Notes: a model not told the origin generated them from the sequence alone. Shown: positions 27,555-38,069, numbered from the stretch's first letter. The stretch is DNA of 64,000 nucleotides from Bremerella alba (GCF_013618625.1 NZ_JABRWO010000002.1:186001-250000), one strand, 5' to 3'. Program-made: numbers and translations.

Positions 27555-27650
27555 GGTGAATAACCTTGCTAGGAATGCGTATTTTTAGTCGCATGGAAAA
27601 GCGTTCGTCGGCCGGGGGTCTGTCCGACCGACGCTGCTACCAATGTGCCG

Positions 27651-30368
27651 TTAGGCAAAATACGGATTTGGCTTTTCCGCGTCGTAATTTAAATCCTTGA
27701 TGGCCTGAGCGACTTCAGTTCGCTCGATCTTGCCGGTACGAGCCAACTCGTAAAGCGTGGCAATGACCACCGACTCGGCGTCGACCTCGAAGTGACGTCG
27801 CAGAGCTTCGCGAGTTTCGCTGCGGCCCATCCCATCGGTTCCCAAAGCAACCATGTTGCCAGGCAAGTAAGGACGGATCTGTTCAGCCCAAGCCCGAACG
27901 TTGTCCGACGCCGAGATGAAAGGCCCTTCGACCCCATCCATGATCGTCTCAAGGTACGATTTCTTCGGCGTTTCGGTCGGATGGAACATGTTCCAGCGTT
28001 CGATTGCCTGAGCATCGCGGCGCAGTTCGGTGTAACTGGTGGCGGCCCATACATCGCTGGCGATGTTGTACTTTTCGGCCAGCATCTGTGCCGCGTCGAG
28101 CACACAGCGGGTGATCGTTCCGCTACCCATCAGCTGAACCTTGGCACGCGGCTTTTCGGCTTCGTGCGATTTCAGCTTGTAGATTCCGCGAATGATCCCT
28201 TCCTCGGCACCTTCGGGCATCTCTGGCATCGCGTAGTTTTCGTTTCCTACGGTGATGTAATAGATGGCCGTTTCGCCTTGCTCGTACAGCTTGGACATCC
28301 CATCCAGCGTGAGAACAGCCGTTTCGTAGGCATAGCAAACGTCGTACGAACGAACCGTGGGGAAGGCGATCGCATTGAGATGGCTGTGGCCATCCTGGTG
28401 CTGCAGACCTTCGCCGTTTAGAGTGGTTCGCCCTGCCGTACCGCCGATCATGAAACCCTTGGCACGCGTGTCAGCCGCACACCAGATCAGGTCACCGATC
28501 CGCTGGAAGCCGAACATGCTGTAGTAAATGAAGAACGGAATCATGTTGATGCCGTGCTGCGAATAGGCGTTGCCAGCCGCGATGAACGACGACATCGAAC
28601 CCGCTTCGGTAATCCCTTCTTCCAGGATCTGACCGTCTTTGGCTTCCTTGTAGTACATCAGCTGATCGGAGTCGACCGGCTCGTACAACTGGCCAGAGTG
28701 GGCATAGATACCGACCTGGCGGAACATGCCTTCCATACCGAAGGTACGCGACTCGTCGGGCACGATTGGCACGATGTTCTGGCCGATGTTCTTGTCCTTG
28801 CACAGCTTGGAAAGCAGGCGAACAAAGCCCATCGTGGTCGACATTTCTTTTCCCTTGCTGCCACCGAGGAATTCTTTGTATTCCTCCATGGTCGGGATTG
28901 GCGATGTCGGATGATTGGTCGGGCGAGAAGGAACCGGTCCGCCCAGTTCTTCGCGTCGCTTCTTCAGATAACGCATTTCAGCGCTATCTTCCGGCGGACG
29001 ATAGAACGGAGCTTTCACGACTTCTTCGTCCGAGATCGGAATGCTGAAGCGTGTGCGGAACTCGCGTAGCTCTTCTTCGTTGAGCTTCTTCTGGTTGTGG
29101 GTGACGTTGCGACCTTCGCCCGCTTCGCCCAAACCGTAGCCTTTGATCGTCTTGGCAATGACGACGGTCGGCTTGCCTTTGCATTCGGTAGCCGCTTTGT
29201 AAGCTGCGTAAACCTTTTCTGGATCGTGACCACCGCGAGTCAGCTTTTGCAGCTTTTCATCGGAGTAGTTCTTCACCAGTTCCAGCAGTTCGGGATACTT
29301 GCCGAAGAAGTGTTTACGAATGTATTCGCCTGATTCGACGACGTACTTCTGGTACTGACCGTCGACGACTTCTTCCATTCGCTTGACCAGCAGGCCGGTC
29401 TTGTCGGCTTTGAGCAGCGGATCCCATTCGGCTCCCCAGACCACCTTAATGACGTTCCAACCAGCACCACGGAAGACAGCTTCCAGTTCCTGGATGATCT
29501 TGCCGTTACCGCGGACAGGACCATCGAGACGCTGCAGGTTGCAGTTGATGACCCAGGTCAGGTTGTCGAGCTGTTCACGCGAAGCCAGGCTGATCGCACC
29601 CAGTGTTTCGGGTTCGTCGCATTCGCCGTCGCCGAGAAACGCCCAGACGCGTGTCTTGCTGGTGTCTTTCAGACCGCGGTCTTGCAAGTAGCGATTGAAG
29701 CGAGCCTGGTAGATCGAGCAGATCGGCCCCAAGCCCATCGAAACGGTGGGGAATTCCCAGAAGTCTTCCATCAGCCATGGATGCGGATAGGACGACAGTC
29801 CCATTTCCGGCTGCAGTTCACGGCGGAAGTTCTCCAGGTTCTTTTCAGTCAATCGACCTTCAAGAAACGCTCGCGAGTACATCCCCGGCGAGGCATGCCC
29901 TTGAAAATAAACCTGGTCCCCTTCATAGCCGCTTCCGCGACCGCGAAGGAAGTGATTGTAAGCGACCTCCACCAGCGTAGCGCTCGAAGCGAACGTGCTG
30001 ATGTGACCACCGAGCCCCTCGAAGTTTTTGTTGGCCCGCGTGACCATCGCCATCGCGTTCCAGCGAATGATGCTCTTGATGCGGCGTTCAAATTCTCGGT
30101 TGCCTGGGTAGGCCGGCTGTTCCGAGGAGTGAATCGTATTGATGTACGGCGTATTGGCAGCAAACGGCACATCGACGCCGCGTGCGTGGGCACGATTTTC
30201 TAGTGCCGAAAGTAGAAAGCGAACCCGGTCATCGCCTTTTCCTTCCAGAACGTAGTCGAGCGAGTCGAGCCATTCTTGCGTTTCAGCCGGGTCCACGTCT
30301 GCCGAAAAGGTCGACGGGTTGTTCCGCATCAAATTCTCTTCAGCAGGCATTATTTTGGCGTTCGCCAT
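27651..30368 (-). CDS. aceE: Pyruvate dehydrogenase E1 component, homodimeric type
   Basis: 905 aa from ATG 30368, chosen for the AAGGGAAG ribosome-binding site; the frame extends upstream to 30458 but the added residues look random. It decarboxylates pyruvate with thiamine diphosphate and passes acetyl to E2. The thiamine-binding motif FLGDGECDEPE is near residue 250, and the transketolase-like pyrimidine and C-terminal domains follow. It has the single-chain AceE form of proteobacteria rather than separate alpha and beta subunits. It lies between lpd (270-base gap) and aceF on the same strand. Confidence 0.96.
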   Translation of the reverse strand: MANAKIMPAEENLMRNNPSTFSADVDPAETQEWLDSLDYVLEGKGDDRVRFLLSALENRAHARGVDVPFAANTPYINTIHSSEQPAYPGNREFERRIKSIIRWNAMAMVTRANKNFEGLGGHISTFASSATLVEVAYNHFLRGRGSGYEGDQVYFQGHASPGMYSRAFLEGRLTEKNLENFRRELQPEMGLSSYPHPWLMEDFWEFPTVSMGLGPICSIYQARFNRYLQDRGLKDTSKTRVWAFLGDGECDEPETLGAISLASREQLDNLTWVINCNLQRLDGPVRGNGKIIQELEAVFRGAGWNVIKVVWGAEWDPLLKADKTGLLVKRMEEVVDGQYQKYVVESGEYIRKHFFGKYPELLELVKNYSDEKLQKLTRGGHDPEKVYAAYKAATECKGKPTVVIAKTIKGYGLGEAGEGRNVTHNQKKLNEEELREFRTRFSIPISDEEVVKAPFYRPPEDSAEMRYLKKRREELGGPVPSRPTNHPTSPIPTMEEYKEFLGGSKGKEMSTTMGFVRLLSKLCKDKNIGQNIVPIVPDESRTFGMEGMFRQVGIYAHSGQLYEPVDSDQLMYYKEAKDGQILEEGITEAGSMSSFIAAGNAYSQHGINMIPFFIYYSMFGFQRIGDLIWCAADTRAKGFMIGGTAGRTTLNGEGLQHQDGHSHLNAIAFPTVRSYDVCYAYETAVLTLDGMSKLYEQGETAIYYITVGNENYAMPEMPEGAEEGIIRGIYKLKSHEAEKPRAKVQLMGSGTITRCVLDAAQMLAEKYNIASDVWAATSYTELRRDAQAIERWNMFHPTETPKKSYLETIMDGVEGPFISASDNVRAWAEQIRPYLPGNMVALGTDGMGRSETREALRRHFEVDAESVVIATLYELARTGKIERTEVAQAIKDLNYDAEKPNPYFA

Positions 30369-30638
30369 GCAACTTCCCTTTTTACAGTCCGTTGCTTTGC
30401 GCCAGGGAAAATTCTCTTCCGCCGCGACTTCATTGCGCGACGTTGTCTGGCGAAGCAACCCTCGATTAACTTATCTCAAAGATCAATCTCGGCTTAGGCC
30501 CGAGGCGGGCTTCGAGTCTGAATTCTACCGCGCTGACCGTATTTGTCAGCGAGTGGTAGGCGAACCCTCTCCGTCTTCTGCAAGTAGCAGAATCGGCACA
30601 AGCCCAATTAAAACCACAAGTTATTTAGTGGCAAGACC

Positions 30639-32069
30639 TTACGACTTCTTCTTGGGTTTGTAAATTTCGGTGGCAGTCCCGAAAAATACCTCCCCAGCAT
30701 TCATAACCGTCTCACTTAGGGTCGGATGCGGGTGGATAGTCGAGGTCAGGTCAAAGACTTCGGCTCGCATTTCCAGAGCCAAAACGGCTTCGGAAATCAT
30801 CTCTCCGGCACCTGGTCCGACAATCCCGCAGCCCAAAACACGCTGTGTTTCAGGGTCAACGATCCACTTGGTCAAGCCATCGGTGCGGCCCAATGCCTGG
30901 GCACGTCCACTAGCCGCCCAAGGGTACATGGCCACATCGACCTTTTTGCCCATCGCCTTGGCCTCGCCTTCCATCAGCCCTGCCCAGGCAATTTCGGGGT
31001 CGGTGAAGATCACGGCCGGAATGGCTGCAGGCTCGAAGGAGACCGGATGACCCAAAATGGCCTCGGCGGCGGTACGCCCTTCGTGGGTCGCCTTGTGGGC
31101 GAGCATCGGATCGCCGGTCACGTCGCCAATTGCCCAGATCTTCGGATCGGCTGTACGCAACTGTTTATCGACGCCAATGAAACCACGCTTGTCGACGACG
31201 CACTGCGTGTTTTCCAGACCAATTCCCTTGGTATTCGGCCAGCGACCGATCGAAACCAAGACGCGGTCGTACTTGAATGTTCCGAACTTGTTCGGGCCCT
31301 CGAACGCGACTTCAACCTTACCGTCGCGATCGCCCAGCGATCCGACCTTGGTATTGGTGAAAATGCGTCCCTCGAACAGTCCTTCCAGCTTTTTGGCCAG
31401 CGGCTTGACCAGATTACGGTCGGCACCCGGCAGAAGCCCGTCCGTCAGTTCCACGACACTGACCTTCGTACCCAGATGAGCATAGACGGAGCCCATTTCC
31501 AGGCCGATATAGCCACCACCGATGACCAGCATGGTTTCGGGAATATCTTGCAGGTCCAACGCACCGGTCGAGTCCATTACCCGTGGCGAGTCAATCTGGA
31601 ATGCCGGCGGCATAGCAGCCACCGAACCGGTCGCGATGATCGCGTGATCGAAGGTTAGCTTGCCGCCTTCGGGAATGGAGGGGTCGTCCCCTTCCAATTC
31701 AAGCGTACTCGAATCGACAAAGCTGGCTTTGGCCTTGATGACGGTCACGTTTCGCTTTTTGGCAAGTTGACCGAGCCCTGTCGACAGGGATTTGATCACC
31801 CCTTCTTTGCGAGCACGGAGCTTGTCGAGTTCGATCTGAGGTTCACTGTAGGTGACACCCCAGTCTTTGTTCAGTTCGTGGACTTCGTCGATGACGCGTG
31901 CGACGTGCAGCAGCGCTTTGGATGGTATGCATCCACGCAGCAAACACGTCCCCCCCAGACGCGAGTCTTTTTCAATGAGGGTGACTTCCATTCCTTCGTC
32001 GGCAGCCAAGAATGCTGCTGCGTAGCCCCCGGGACCACCACCGATGACCGCCAATTGGGTATGAGCCAT
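30639..32069 (-). CDS. lpdA: Dihydrolipoamide dehydrogenase (E3)
   Basis: 476 aa flavoprotein that reoxidises the E2 lipoyl group with NAD+. It has the FAD-binding GGGPGGYAAAFLAADEG at the N-terminus, the redox disulfide C42-x4-C47 (GGTCLLRGCIPSK), the NAD site VIGGGYIGLEMGSVYAHLG, the second FAD site AIGDVTGDPMLAHKA and the C-terminal active-site base in HPHPTLSE. First gene of the lpd-aceE-aceF run. GAGAG lies 6 bases before ATG. A 7-bp dyad CTTGAGA/TCTCAAG (32112-32145) lies just upstream and might be an operator. Confidence 0.96.
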   Translation of the reverse strand: MAHTQLAVIGGGPGGYAAAFLAADEGMEVTLIEKDSRLGGTCLLRGCIPSKALLHVARVIDEVHELNKDWGVTYSEPQIELDKLRARKEGVIKSLSTGLGQLAKKRNVTVIKAKASFVDSSTLELEGDDPSIPEGGKLTFDHAIIATGSVAAMPPAFQIDSPRVMDSTGALDLQDIPETMLVIGGGYIGLEMGSVYAHLGTKVSVVELTDGLLPGADRNLVKPLAKKLEGLFEGRIFTNTKVGSLGDRDGKVEVAFEGPNKFGTFKYDRVLVSIGRWPNTKGIGLENTQCVVDKRGFIGVDKQLRTADPKIWAIGDVTGDPMLAHKATHEGRTAAEAILGHPVSFEPAAIPAVIFTDPEIAWAGLMEGEAKAMGKKVDVAMYPWAASGRAQALGRTDGLTKWIVDPETQRVLGCGIVGPGAGEMISEAVLALEMRAEVFDLTSTIHPHPTLSETVMNAGEVFFGTATEIYKPKKKS

Positions 32070-32174
32070 GATGTCTCTCTAGCAATTACTAAGGCAAAGT
32101 TGAGTTACTTACTTGAGATGCTGTAGTGGGGAGATGCGTCTCAAGTTCGACTGGTAACAGTGGGACATTGAACC

Positions 32175-32218
32175 AAAAAAAAAGGGACTCCGCGACGGGC
32201 TGTCGTGCCGGAATCCCT
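32175..32218 (-). terminator. Intrinsic terminator after rpsD
   Basis: On the minus strand AGGGATTCCG (complement of 32209-32218) pairs with CGGAGTCCCT (complement of 32183-32192), with one G-U pair, and is followed by nine T. It starts 48 bases past the rpsD stop and separates rpsD from lpd. Confidence 0.9.
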
Positions 32219-32266
32219 CTGAAATCTACGAATTGCTGCGAATTGCCGAAAAATTGATTTCGGAAA

Positions 32267-32875
32267 TTAACGCGACATGAATTCGACCACCATGTTCACG
32301 TCCACTGGCAGGCTGATATCTTCCGGGCCTGGAACGGCGTCGTAGGTTACCGAAAGTGTTTCTGGCTCAGTTGTCAGAAACGCGGCCGGTTCGCCCGAAG
32401 ATTCGCCATGAACGCTGCGATAAAGGATCTGCAGCTTTTCACGATTGCGGACGCTCACCACGTCGCCAGGACGCATCTGGTAGGACGGCTTGTCGACCTT
32501 CTGCCCGTTAACCAGGAAGTGACCGTGAACGATCCCCTGGCGAGCCTGGCAGCGTGTGAGTGCCAAACCGGCACGACGAACGATGTTATCCAGGCGGCGT
32601 TCGCACAACGACAACAGGTTTTCACCCGTGTTGCCCTTGCTGTGCTTGGCGTGGGCAAAATAGCGACGGAGCTGCTTTTCGCCGACACCGTAATAATGCT
32701 TGATCTTTTGCTTTTCCATCAAAGCAGCACCGTAGTTGGACGGGCGCTTCGGACGGGTGTGCATGCCGGGGGGGTTAGGCCGACGGTCAGCCGCACGCAT
32801 AGCGCCGCGACTTTCGTAAATCATGGCACCGAGACGACGGTTGATTTTGGCCTTGGGACCTGTGTAATGGCCCAT
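32267..32875 (-). CDS. rpsD: 30S ribosomal protein S4
   Basis: 202 aa from ATG 32875 (AGGAG upstream); the open frame runs on to 32956, but those codons are leader. S4 binds 16S rRNA early in 30S assembly. The S4 RNA-binding domain covers about 95-160 ([42 protein letters not shown]). The N-terminus lacks the CxxC cysteines of zinc-binding S4 forms, so it is the zinc-independent type. It is encoded alone rather than in the alpha operon with rpsM, rpsK and rpoA. Confidence 0.96.
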   Translation of the reverse strand: MGHYTGPKAKINRRLGAMIYESRGAMRAADRRPNPPGMHTRPKRPSNYGAALMEKQKIKHYYGVGEKQLRRYFAHAKHSKGNTGENLLSLCERRLDNIVRRAGLALTRCQARQGIVHGHFLVNGQKVDKPSYQMRPGDVVSVRNREKLQILYRSVHGESSGEPAAFLTTEPETLSVTYDAVPGPEDISLPVDVNMVVEFMSR

Positions 32876-32943
32876 GTGCGATTCACTCCTAAAATTTCGA
32901 TTTCCAGGAATCACCATACCGCAATGAAGCGACGAAAACGTGA

Positions 32944-32973
32944 TTCCTACATCCACGTTTGTTCCCTGGTCAA
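32944..32973 (-). promoter_or_regulatory. Possible rpsD promoter
   Basis: On the minus strand TTGACC (32973-32968), 18 bases and TAGGAA (32949-32944) resemble a sigma70 promoter about 70 bases before rpsD. The surrounding 430-base gap (32876-33305) shows no gene; the rest of it has no structure I can name. Confidence 0.4.
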
Positions 32974-33305
32974 AACTTTAGACCGGGTGGAAACCACACA
33001 TTGTGCCGCACCCCTACTTAATTGGCAAGGGGTAACGCTTAACCCTAAGTCAGAAAACAACCTTCTGGCCGCAGCTTAGATCAAACAAGGCCTGCGACCA
33101 CATGCCATGAATGCGCCCGGCAATTATCCAGCCCAGAGCATCCCACCTGAACCACCCAAGCGGGTAGCGCAATACAACTTAGCGGGTTAAAGCTTCCTTT
33201 CTGTTGGGAAGAGCTTTGCAGTCCGCGCGAAAGTCGACAATAATCTTAACAACCTTCTATCGCCTACCTACCTCCTATCTTCTTATGCCACGAGGAAGCC
33301 TGCCC

Positions 33306-34607
33306 ATGCCACAGTCGAAACTCAGCCGTCGTCACTTTCTCCAAGGGTCTGCTGCCGCCACGATGGTCGCTGGCACCGGATTTCATCAGCTGGCCTCAGC
33401 CGCCGAATCGAAGTCACCCAACGAGCTCTTGGATATCGCGTGCATCGGCGTACAGAACCGTGCCTCGTCGAACGTTCGCGGTGTTAGTGGGCAAAACCTG
33501 GTCGCCATGTGCGATATCGACGACAGCTATTTGAACCAAGCGCTGAAGCAGTACGACAAACAGAAGTCCAATCGGTATAACGATTTCCGTGTTCTGCTGG
33601 ACAAAGAAAAGAACATCGACGCTGTTGTGGTCAGTACGCCAGATCACACGCACGCTCCGGCTTCAATGTGGGCGATGCAGCTTGGCAAGCATGTTTACTG
33701 TGAAAAGCCGATGACCCACACGGTGCATGAAGCCCGCGAGATGACCAACTTCGCGGTCAAGAACAAGCTGGCCACGCAGCTCGGTACGCAGATTCACGCT
33801 GGCAACAACTATCGCCGCGTGGTTGAAGCCGTTCAGGCTGGTGCAATTGGCAATGTAAAGCACGTCGACGTCTGGGTCGGCAAAGGCTGGGGCGGCGGTA
33901 AGGTTCCGACCGACAAGCCGGCCATTCCCAAAGGTATCCACTGGGATGTCTGGCTCGGCCCCGCTGAGTACCGCACCTATTCACCCGTCTACATGCCCGC
34001 CCAGTGGCGACGCTGGTGGGACTTCGGTGGAGGCACCCTCGGCGACATGGGCTGTCATTACATCGACCTGGTCTTCTGGGCACTCAAGCTGAAGTACCCC
34101 ACGAAGGTTTCTGCCGAAGGCCCCGAGCCTGACGCTCATACGGCACCGATGGGTCTCACCGTGAACTACGAGTTCCCCAAGACCGAAGTCGCCCCGGCCG
34201 TGACCATGCAATGGCGCGACGGCGACAACTGCCCCAAGGAAATCAACGGACACAAGGTCCCCGGCTCAGGCGTCATGTTCCACGGCGACAAAGGGATGAT
34301 GTTGGCCACCTACGGCAACTTCACCCTGCTACCGGAAGACGACTTCCAAACGTGGAAAGCCCCTGAGCAGACCATCCCGAATTCCATCGGCCACTACGAG
34401 GAATGGATTCAGGCCTGTAAAGAAGGAACGCCCACGACTTGCAGCTTCGACTACAGCGGCCCGCTGACCGAAACGGTTCTGCTGGGCAATGTCGCCTACC
34501 GCAGCGGCGGACCGATCGAGTGGGACGCGAAGAACCTGAAGGTCACCAACAACGACTCGGCCAATCAGTTCATCGAGCGTAAGTATCGTGAAGGCTGGCG
34601 GATTTAG
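33306..34607 (+). CDS. Tat-exported Gfo/Idh/MocA-family oxidoreductase
   Basis: 433 aa from ATG 33306 (GAGGAAG 7 bases upstream), which gives a twin-arginine signal peptide (SRRHFLQGSAAATMVAGTG, cleavage near LASAA). The mature part has the NAD(P)-binding domain of the GFO/IDH/MocA family (DIACIGVQNRAS, VVVSTPDHTHAPASMWAMQLGKHVYCEKPMTHT with the catalytic-type EKP) and a C-terminal domain rich in Trp and Gly (WWDFGGGTLGDMGCHYIDLVFWALKL). Planctomycetes encode many such exported paralogues, thought to act on sugars or sugar acids. The substrate is unknown, and no transporter or sulfatase is adjacent. Confidence 0.88.
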   Translation: MPQSKLSRRHFLQGSAAATMVAGTGFHQLASAAESKSPNELLDIACIGVQNRASSNVRGVSGQNLVAMCDIDDSYLNQALKQYDKQKSNRYNDFRVLLDKEKNIDAVVVSTPDHTHAPASMWAMQLGKHVYCEKPMTHTVHEAREMTNFAVKNKLATQLGTQIHAGNNYRRVVEAVQAGAIGNVKHVDVWVGKGWGGGKVPTDKPAIPKGIHWDVWLGPAEYRTYSPVYMPAQWRRWWDFGGGTLGDMGCHYIDLVFWALKLKYPTKVSAEGPEPDAHTAPMGLTVNYEFPKTEVAPAVTMQWRDGDNCPKEINGHKVPGSGVMFHGDKGMMLATYGNFTLLPEDDFQTWKAPEQTIPNSIGHYEEWIQACKEGTPTTCSFDYSGPLTETVLLGNVAYRSGGPIEWDAKNLKVTNNDSANQFIERKYREGWRI

Positions 34608-34804
34608 TTCGCCGTTTGATCTCAGGGTTTGCCTGATTGAGATAGTAGCTGGTCCCGGTCTTTAACCCGGGATCGGCGTAGTCGGCATGCGGCTAATCGA
34701 TGCGTGCTGATCAGGATGGATATGCTCTACCCAATGTTTGCCAAATGCATTAGCCGCTTGTTGCCATTGGCCACCCGCGTGTTGACTATCAGGCGTTTCG
34801 ATCG

Positions 34805-35206
34805 CTAGTCAACAAACGGTGGGTCCTGCGGGTACACGGCCACTTCAATCGTGTGCCCGTCCGGATCTTGGAAGAACGTCTGATGGATGTTGCCAGCGTT
34901 GACGCGCTGGATGAACTCGATGCCGTGCTCGTTGAGGATCTCAATCAGGTCGCTGTTGTCGTCCACGGCAAACGCGTAATGGTTTGCTCGCGAGTTCGGA
35001 TTCTCGCCGTACTCTCCCCGATGCTCCGTTTCCAGGATATGAATCTGAATGCCATATCCCACCAGCCAGGCCCCAGGGAAATTGAACGGAGGGCGTTCGA
35101 CTTCGCGAAAACCGAGGACATCGCGGTAGAAGCCGCAAGCTACGCGGGCGTCACGAACGGCCAAGGCCAGGTGATTCAAGCTCTTGATAGGAATCGGACG
35201 GGGCAT
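34805..35206 (-). CDS. VOC-superfamily (glyoxalase/dioxygenase fold) protein
   Basis: 133 aa from ATG 35206; ATG 35233 would add nine residues with no better signal. It has two beta-alpha-beta-beta-beta modules. Candidate metal ligands are the His in LNHLALAVRD, the His in NHYAFAVDDN and the Glu in GHTIEVAVYP, as in glyoxalase-like enzymes. FYRDVLGFREV and FFQDPDGHTIE are standard family blocks. The substrate may be a glyoxal adduct, catechol or antibiotic; sequence alone does not decide. It is cytoplasmic and stands alone. Confidence 0.82.
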   Translation of the reverse strand: MPRPIPIKSLNHLALAVRDARVACGFYRDVLGFREVERPPFNFPGAWLVGYGIQIHILETEHRGEYGENPNSRANHYAFAVDDNSDLIEILNEHGIEFIQRVNAGNIHQTFFQDPDGHTIEVAVYPQDPPFVD

Positions 35207-35254
35207 GGATGACTTTCTACATGCAGTTAACATTCAAACTCACAAGGATGCGTA

Positions 35255-35330
35255 CCATGCTCACGTCCGCGTGGGCATGGCTTCGTTCGTTATTGTGCGG
35301 GATTCGCATGTCCACGATGACGTGAACATG
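35255..35330. repeat. Two similar palindromes in tandem
   Basis: CCATGCTCACG-TCCG-CGTGGGCATGG (35255-35280) and CATGTCCACG-ATGA-CGTGAACATG (35307-35330) have the same design: CATG outside, CACG/CGTG inside, a four-base loop and one mismatch per stem. They lie in the 35207-35575 gap between the VOC gene and tdh, which otherwise shows no gene. Confidence 0.6.
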
Positions 35331-35575
35331 GCACCCTTTTTGGAAATTTCTAAGTAAGAGCACTCAGCATAATGTAATCCCAAAGCCCGAGGCCATGGGT
35401 ACAGTCTCCACTGTCACCAAACGGTTGTTTAGCTGTTAGCGTTTTCCGGCAAACATCCGTAAACTTTGTTGGCCAGGAACGCCTCTTTGGCATTCGCACA
35501 TAGCCGGAGGGCGTTACAATCAAGGGCTTGGACTCAATGTTTAACTTTGCGCAGAAGCTCCTTTAGGTTCGTTTC

Positions 35576-36607
35576 ATGAAAGCGCTCGTCAAGCGTCATG
35601 CAGAAAAGGGATTGTGGCTGGAAGATGTCCCAGAACCAGCCATCGGTATCAACGATGTCTTAATCAAGGTGCTGAAAACGGGCATCTGCGGGACCGATCT
35701 CCACATCTATAAATGGGATGCCTGGGCGAAGAAGACCGTACCGGTACCAATGATCGTCGGGCACGAGTTCGTCGGTGAAATCATTGAAGTCGGTTCCAAC
35801 GTCGGCATCTTCGAGCCAGGCCAAATCGTCAGCGGCGAAGGTCACGTTGTCTGTGGCCAATGCCGCAACTGCATGGCCGGCCGGCGTCACCTCTGCTCCG
35901 AGACAGAAGGCATCGGCGTCAATCGTCCCGGTGCGTTCGCCGAGTACATCTCGATCCCGATGACCAACGTTTGGCATCATGCCGACGACATTCCGCTCGA
36001 CGTGGCATCCATTTTCGATCCCTTCGGCAATGCGGTTCACACGGCCCTGACTTTTCCCGTGCTGGGCGAAGACGTCCTGATCACCGGGGCCGGTCCCATC
36101 GGCTGCATGGCTGCGGCGGTTTGCAAACACGCCGGGGCACGCTTTGTCGTGGTAACCGATGTGAACCCCTGGCGTTTGGAACTGGCCAAAAAACTGGGCG
36201 CGACGCGGGTAGTCGATGTCCGCAACGAAAGCCTCACCGACGTTCAAAACGAGTTGGGCATGCTCGAAGGGTTTGACGTGGGCCTGGAAATGTCAGGCAA
36301 CGATGTGGCCTTTCGCGATATGATCAAAAACATGTCGCACGGCGGTAAGATCGCCATGCTCGGCATCCCTCCGGAAGACATCGCGATCGACTGGAACGAT
36401 GTGATCTTTAACATGCTGACCATCAAGGGCATTTACGGCCGCCAGATGTACGAAACCTGGTACCAAATGACCGTCCTGCTGCAAGGCGGTTTAGACCTCG
36501 ACCCCGTCATCACGCACCGCTTGCACTTCACCGAATTTGAACAAGGCTTCGAGGCCATGTTCTCTGGCCAGTCAGGCAAGGTTGTTCTCGATTGGGCCGA
36601 GAAATAG
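35576..36607 (+). CDS. tdh: L-threonine 3-dehydrogenase
   Basis: 343 aa zinc medium-chain dehydrogenase oxidising L-threonine to 2-amino-3-ketobutyrate with NAD+. C38 ([13 protein letters not shown]) and H63-E64 (GHEF) are the catalytic-zinc ligands. The structural-zinc cysteines are C93, C96, C99 and C107. The NAD-binding [12 protein letters not shown] and the Tdh-specific [18 protein letters not shown] are present. The next gene encodes the partner ligase Kbl, 98 bases downstream, with a repeat between. Together they convert threonine to glycine and acetyl-CoA. Confidence 0.97.
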   Translation: MKALVKRHAEKGLWLEDVPEPAIGINDVLIKVLKTGICGTDLHIYKWDAWAKKTVPVPMIVGHEFVGEIIEVGSNVGIFEPGQIVSGEGHVVCGQCRNCMAGRRHLCSETEGIGVNRPGAFAEYISIPMTNVWHHADDIPLDVASIFDPFGNAVHTALTFPVLGEDVLITGAGPIGCMAAAVCKHAGARFVVVTDVNPWRLELAKKLGATRVVDVRNESLTDVQNELGMLEGFDVGLEMSGNDVAFRDMIKNMSHGGKIAMLGIPPEDIAIDWNDVIFNMLTIKGIYGRQMYETWYQMTVLLQGGLDLDPVITHRLHFTEFEQGFEAMFSGQSGKVVLDWAEK

Positions 36608-36620
36608 TAATCAAGTTTGA

Positions 36621-36682
36621 AGTGTTCCATTTTCAGTGGAGAGGACAAAAGATCTTCTTATTGAAAACGGAACACTGAAAAC
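36621..36682. repeat. TTTTCAGTGTTC-type inverted repeat (copy B), between tdh and kbl
   Basis: AGTGTTCCATTTTCAGTGG (36621-36639) pairs with most of 36658-36682 (TTATTGAAAACGGAACACTG then AAAAC) around a short loop. The sequence is related to copies at 12741-12834 and 46741-46763. Like copy A it lies inside a co-directional gene pair. Confidence 0.7.
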
Positions 36683-36705
36683 CTTAACTCAAAAGTGATA
36701 TTTCT

Positions 36706-37893
36706 ATGTGGAACGAAGACGTAAAATCTCGCTACTCAGGCATCCTCAACGAGATCCGTGAAGCAGGTCTCTACAAGAGCGAGCGCACGATTCTTTCGCC
36801 GCAGAAGTCGAAGATCGACCTGCCTCAGCAGCAGCAAGTGCTGAACTTGTGCGCCAACAATTATCTCGGCTTGTCCGATCACCCCGAGATCATCGCCGCC
36901 GCCAAGGAAGGTCTCGATCGCTGGGGTTACGGACTTTCTTCCGTCCGATTCATCTGTGGAACACAGCAATCGCATGAAAACCTGGAAGACGAAATCACCA
37001 GCTTCCTCGGCATGGAAGATACCATTCTCTATTCGTCTTGTTTCGATGCCAACGGCGGGCTGTTCGAGACGATTCTCGGCCCGGAAGATGCCATCCTTTC
37101 CGACGAGTTGAATCACGCCAGCATCATCGATGGGGTGCGCCTCTGCAAAGCGAAGCGTTTTCGCTACAAGAACAACGACATGGCCGATCTCGAGGCCAAG
37201 CTGAAAGAAGCCGCAGATGCCCGCGTCAAACTGATCGCCACCGATGGTGTATTCAGCATGGACGGCTATATCTGCAACTTGCCCGACCTGTGCGAACTGG
37301 CCGACAAGTACGGCGCGATGGTGATGGTCGACGACTCGCACGCCGTCGGCTTCATGGGCAAGACCGGCCGCGGAACGCACGAGCACCACGATGTGATTGA
37401 CCGCATCGATATTATCACCGGGACCCTCGGCAAGGCCCTCGGCGGTGCTTCCGGCGGGTACACCAGCGGCCGCAAAGAAATCATCGACCTACTGCGACAG
37501 CGTTCGCGTCCGTATCTGTTTTCCAACACGCTGGCCCCGCCCATCGTGGCTGGCTCGCTAAAGGCCTTAGAGCTGATCCAAAGCTCGACCCAGCTGCGCG
37601 ACAAGTTAGAAGCCAACACCAAGTTCTTCCGCGAAGAGATCGCCAAGCTGGGGCTCGACGTCCTGCCGGGCGAGCACCCGATTGTGCCGGTGATGTTCTA
37701 CGACGCCAAGATCGCGGCCGAGTTCTCTGAGCGGCTCCTCAAGCGGGGCATCTATGTGATTGGGTTCTCGTTTCCCGTGGTGCCGAAAGACAAAGCCCGC
37801 ATCCGCACCCAGGTTTCTGCTGGGCATTCGATCGAAGAACTAAAGTTCGCCGTCGAGCAATTCGCCGCCGTGAAACAGGAACTGGGGCTTTAA
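36706..37893 (+). CDS. kbl: Glycine C-acetyltransferase (2-amino-3-ketobutyrate CoA ligase)
   Basis: 395 aa PLP enzyme of the alpha-oxoamine synthase family. It cleaves 2-amino-3-ketobutyrate with CoA to glycine and acetyl-CoA, the second step after Tdh. The PLP lysine is in [15 protein letters not shown] near residue 242; the upstream [11 protein letters not shown] block binds the cofactor ring. [16 protein letters not shown] at the N-terminus and [19 protein letters not shown] at the C-terminus are diagnostic of Kbl. It is co-directional with tdh. Confidence 0.96.
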   Translation: MWNEDVKSRYSGILNEIREAGLYKSERTILSPQKSKIDLPQQQQVLNLCANNYLGLSDHPEIIAAAKEGLDRWGYGLSSVRFICGTQQSHENLEDEITSFLGMEDTILYSSCFDANGGLFETILGPEDAILSDELNHASIIDGVRLCKAKRFRYKNNDMADLEAKLKEAADARVKLIATDGVFSMDGYICNLPDLCELADKYGAMVMVDDSHAVGFMGKTGRGTHEHHDVIDRIDIITGTLGKALGGASGGYTSGRKEIIDLLRQRSRPYLFSNTLAPPIVAGSLKALELIQSSTQLRDKLEANTKFFREEIAKLGLDVLPGEHPIVPVMFYDAKIAAEFSERLLKRGIYVIGFSFPVVPKDKARIRTQVSAGHSIEELKFAVEQFAAVKQELGL

Positions 37894-37988
37894 GTTCCCA
37901 TGCTACCTACGGGAAAACACTCACCTAGGCTGCGCAAAATGAAGCGCCGTTTGGCCCAACCTATTGGCGGACAACAACTTTAGCCCAG

Positions 37989-38018
37989 TTGACTACTCGC
38001 CCCAACGCAACCTAGGAT
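37989..38018 (+). promoter_or_regulatory. Predicted sigma70-type promoter of hom
   Basis: TTGACT (37989-37994), 18 bases and TAGGAT (38013-38018) stand 51 bases before ATG 38070. The resulting leader of about 45 bases is too short for an attenuator, and no Thr/Lys-rich leader frame is seen. Confidence 0.5.
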
Positions 38019-38069
38019 AACCCCTTTCCTGACTGAAATTTTTCATCCTCATACCGTTTGTCCATACCT

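Noticed and set aside
26055-27563. A 502-codon plus-strand frame over aceF
   Set aside because: Antisense to E2; runs across the aceF terminator and shows no domains.
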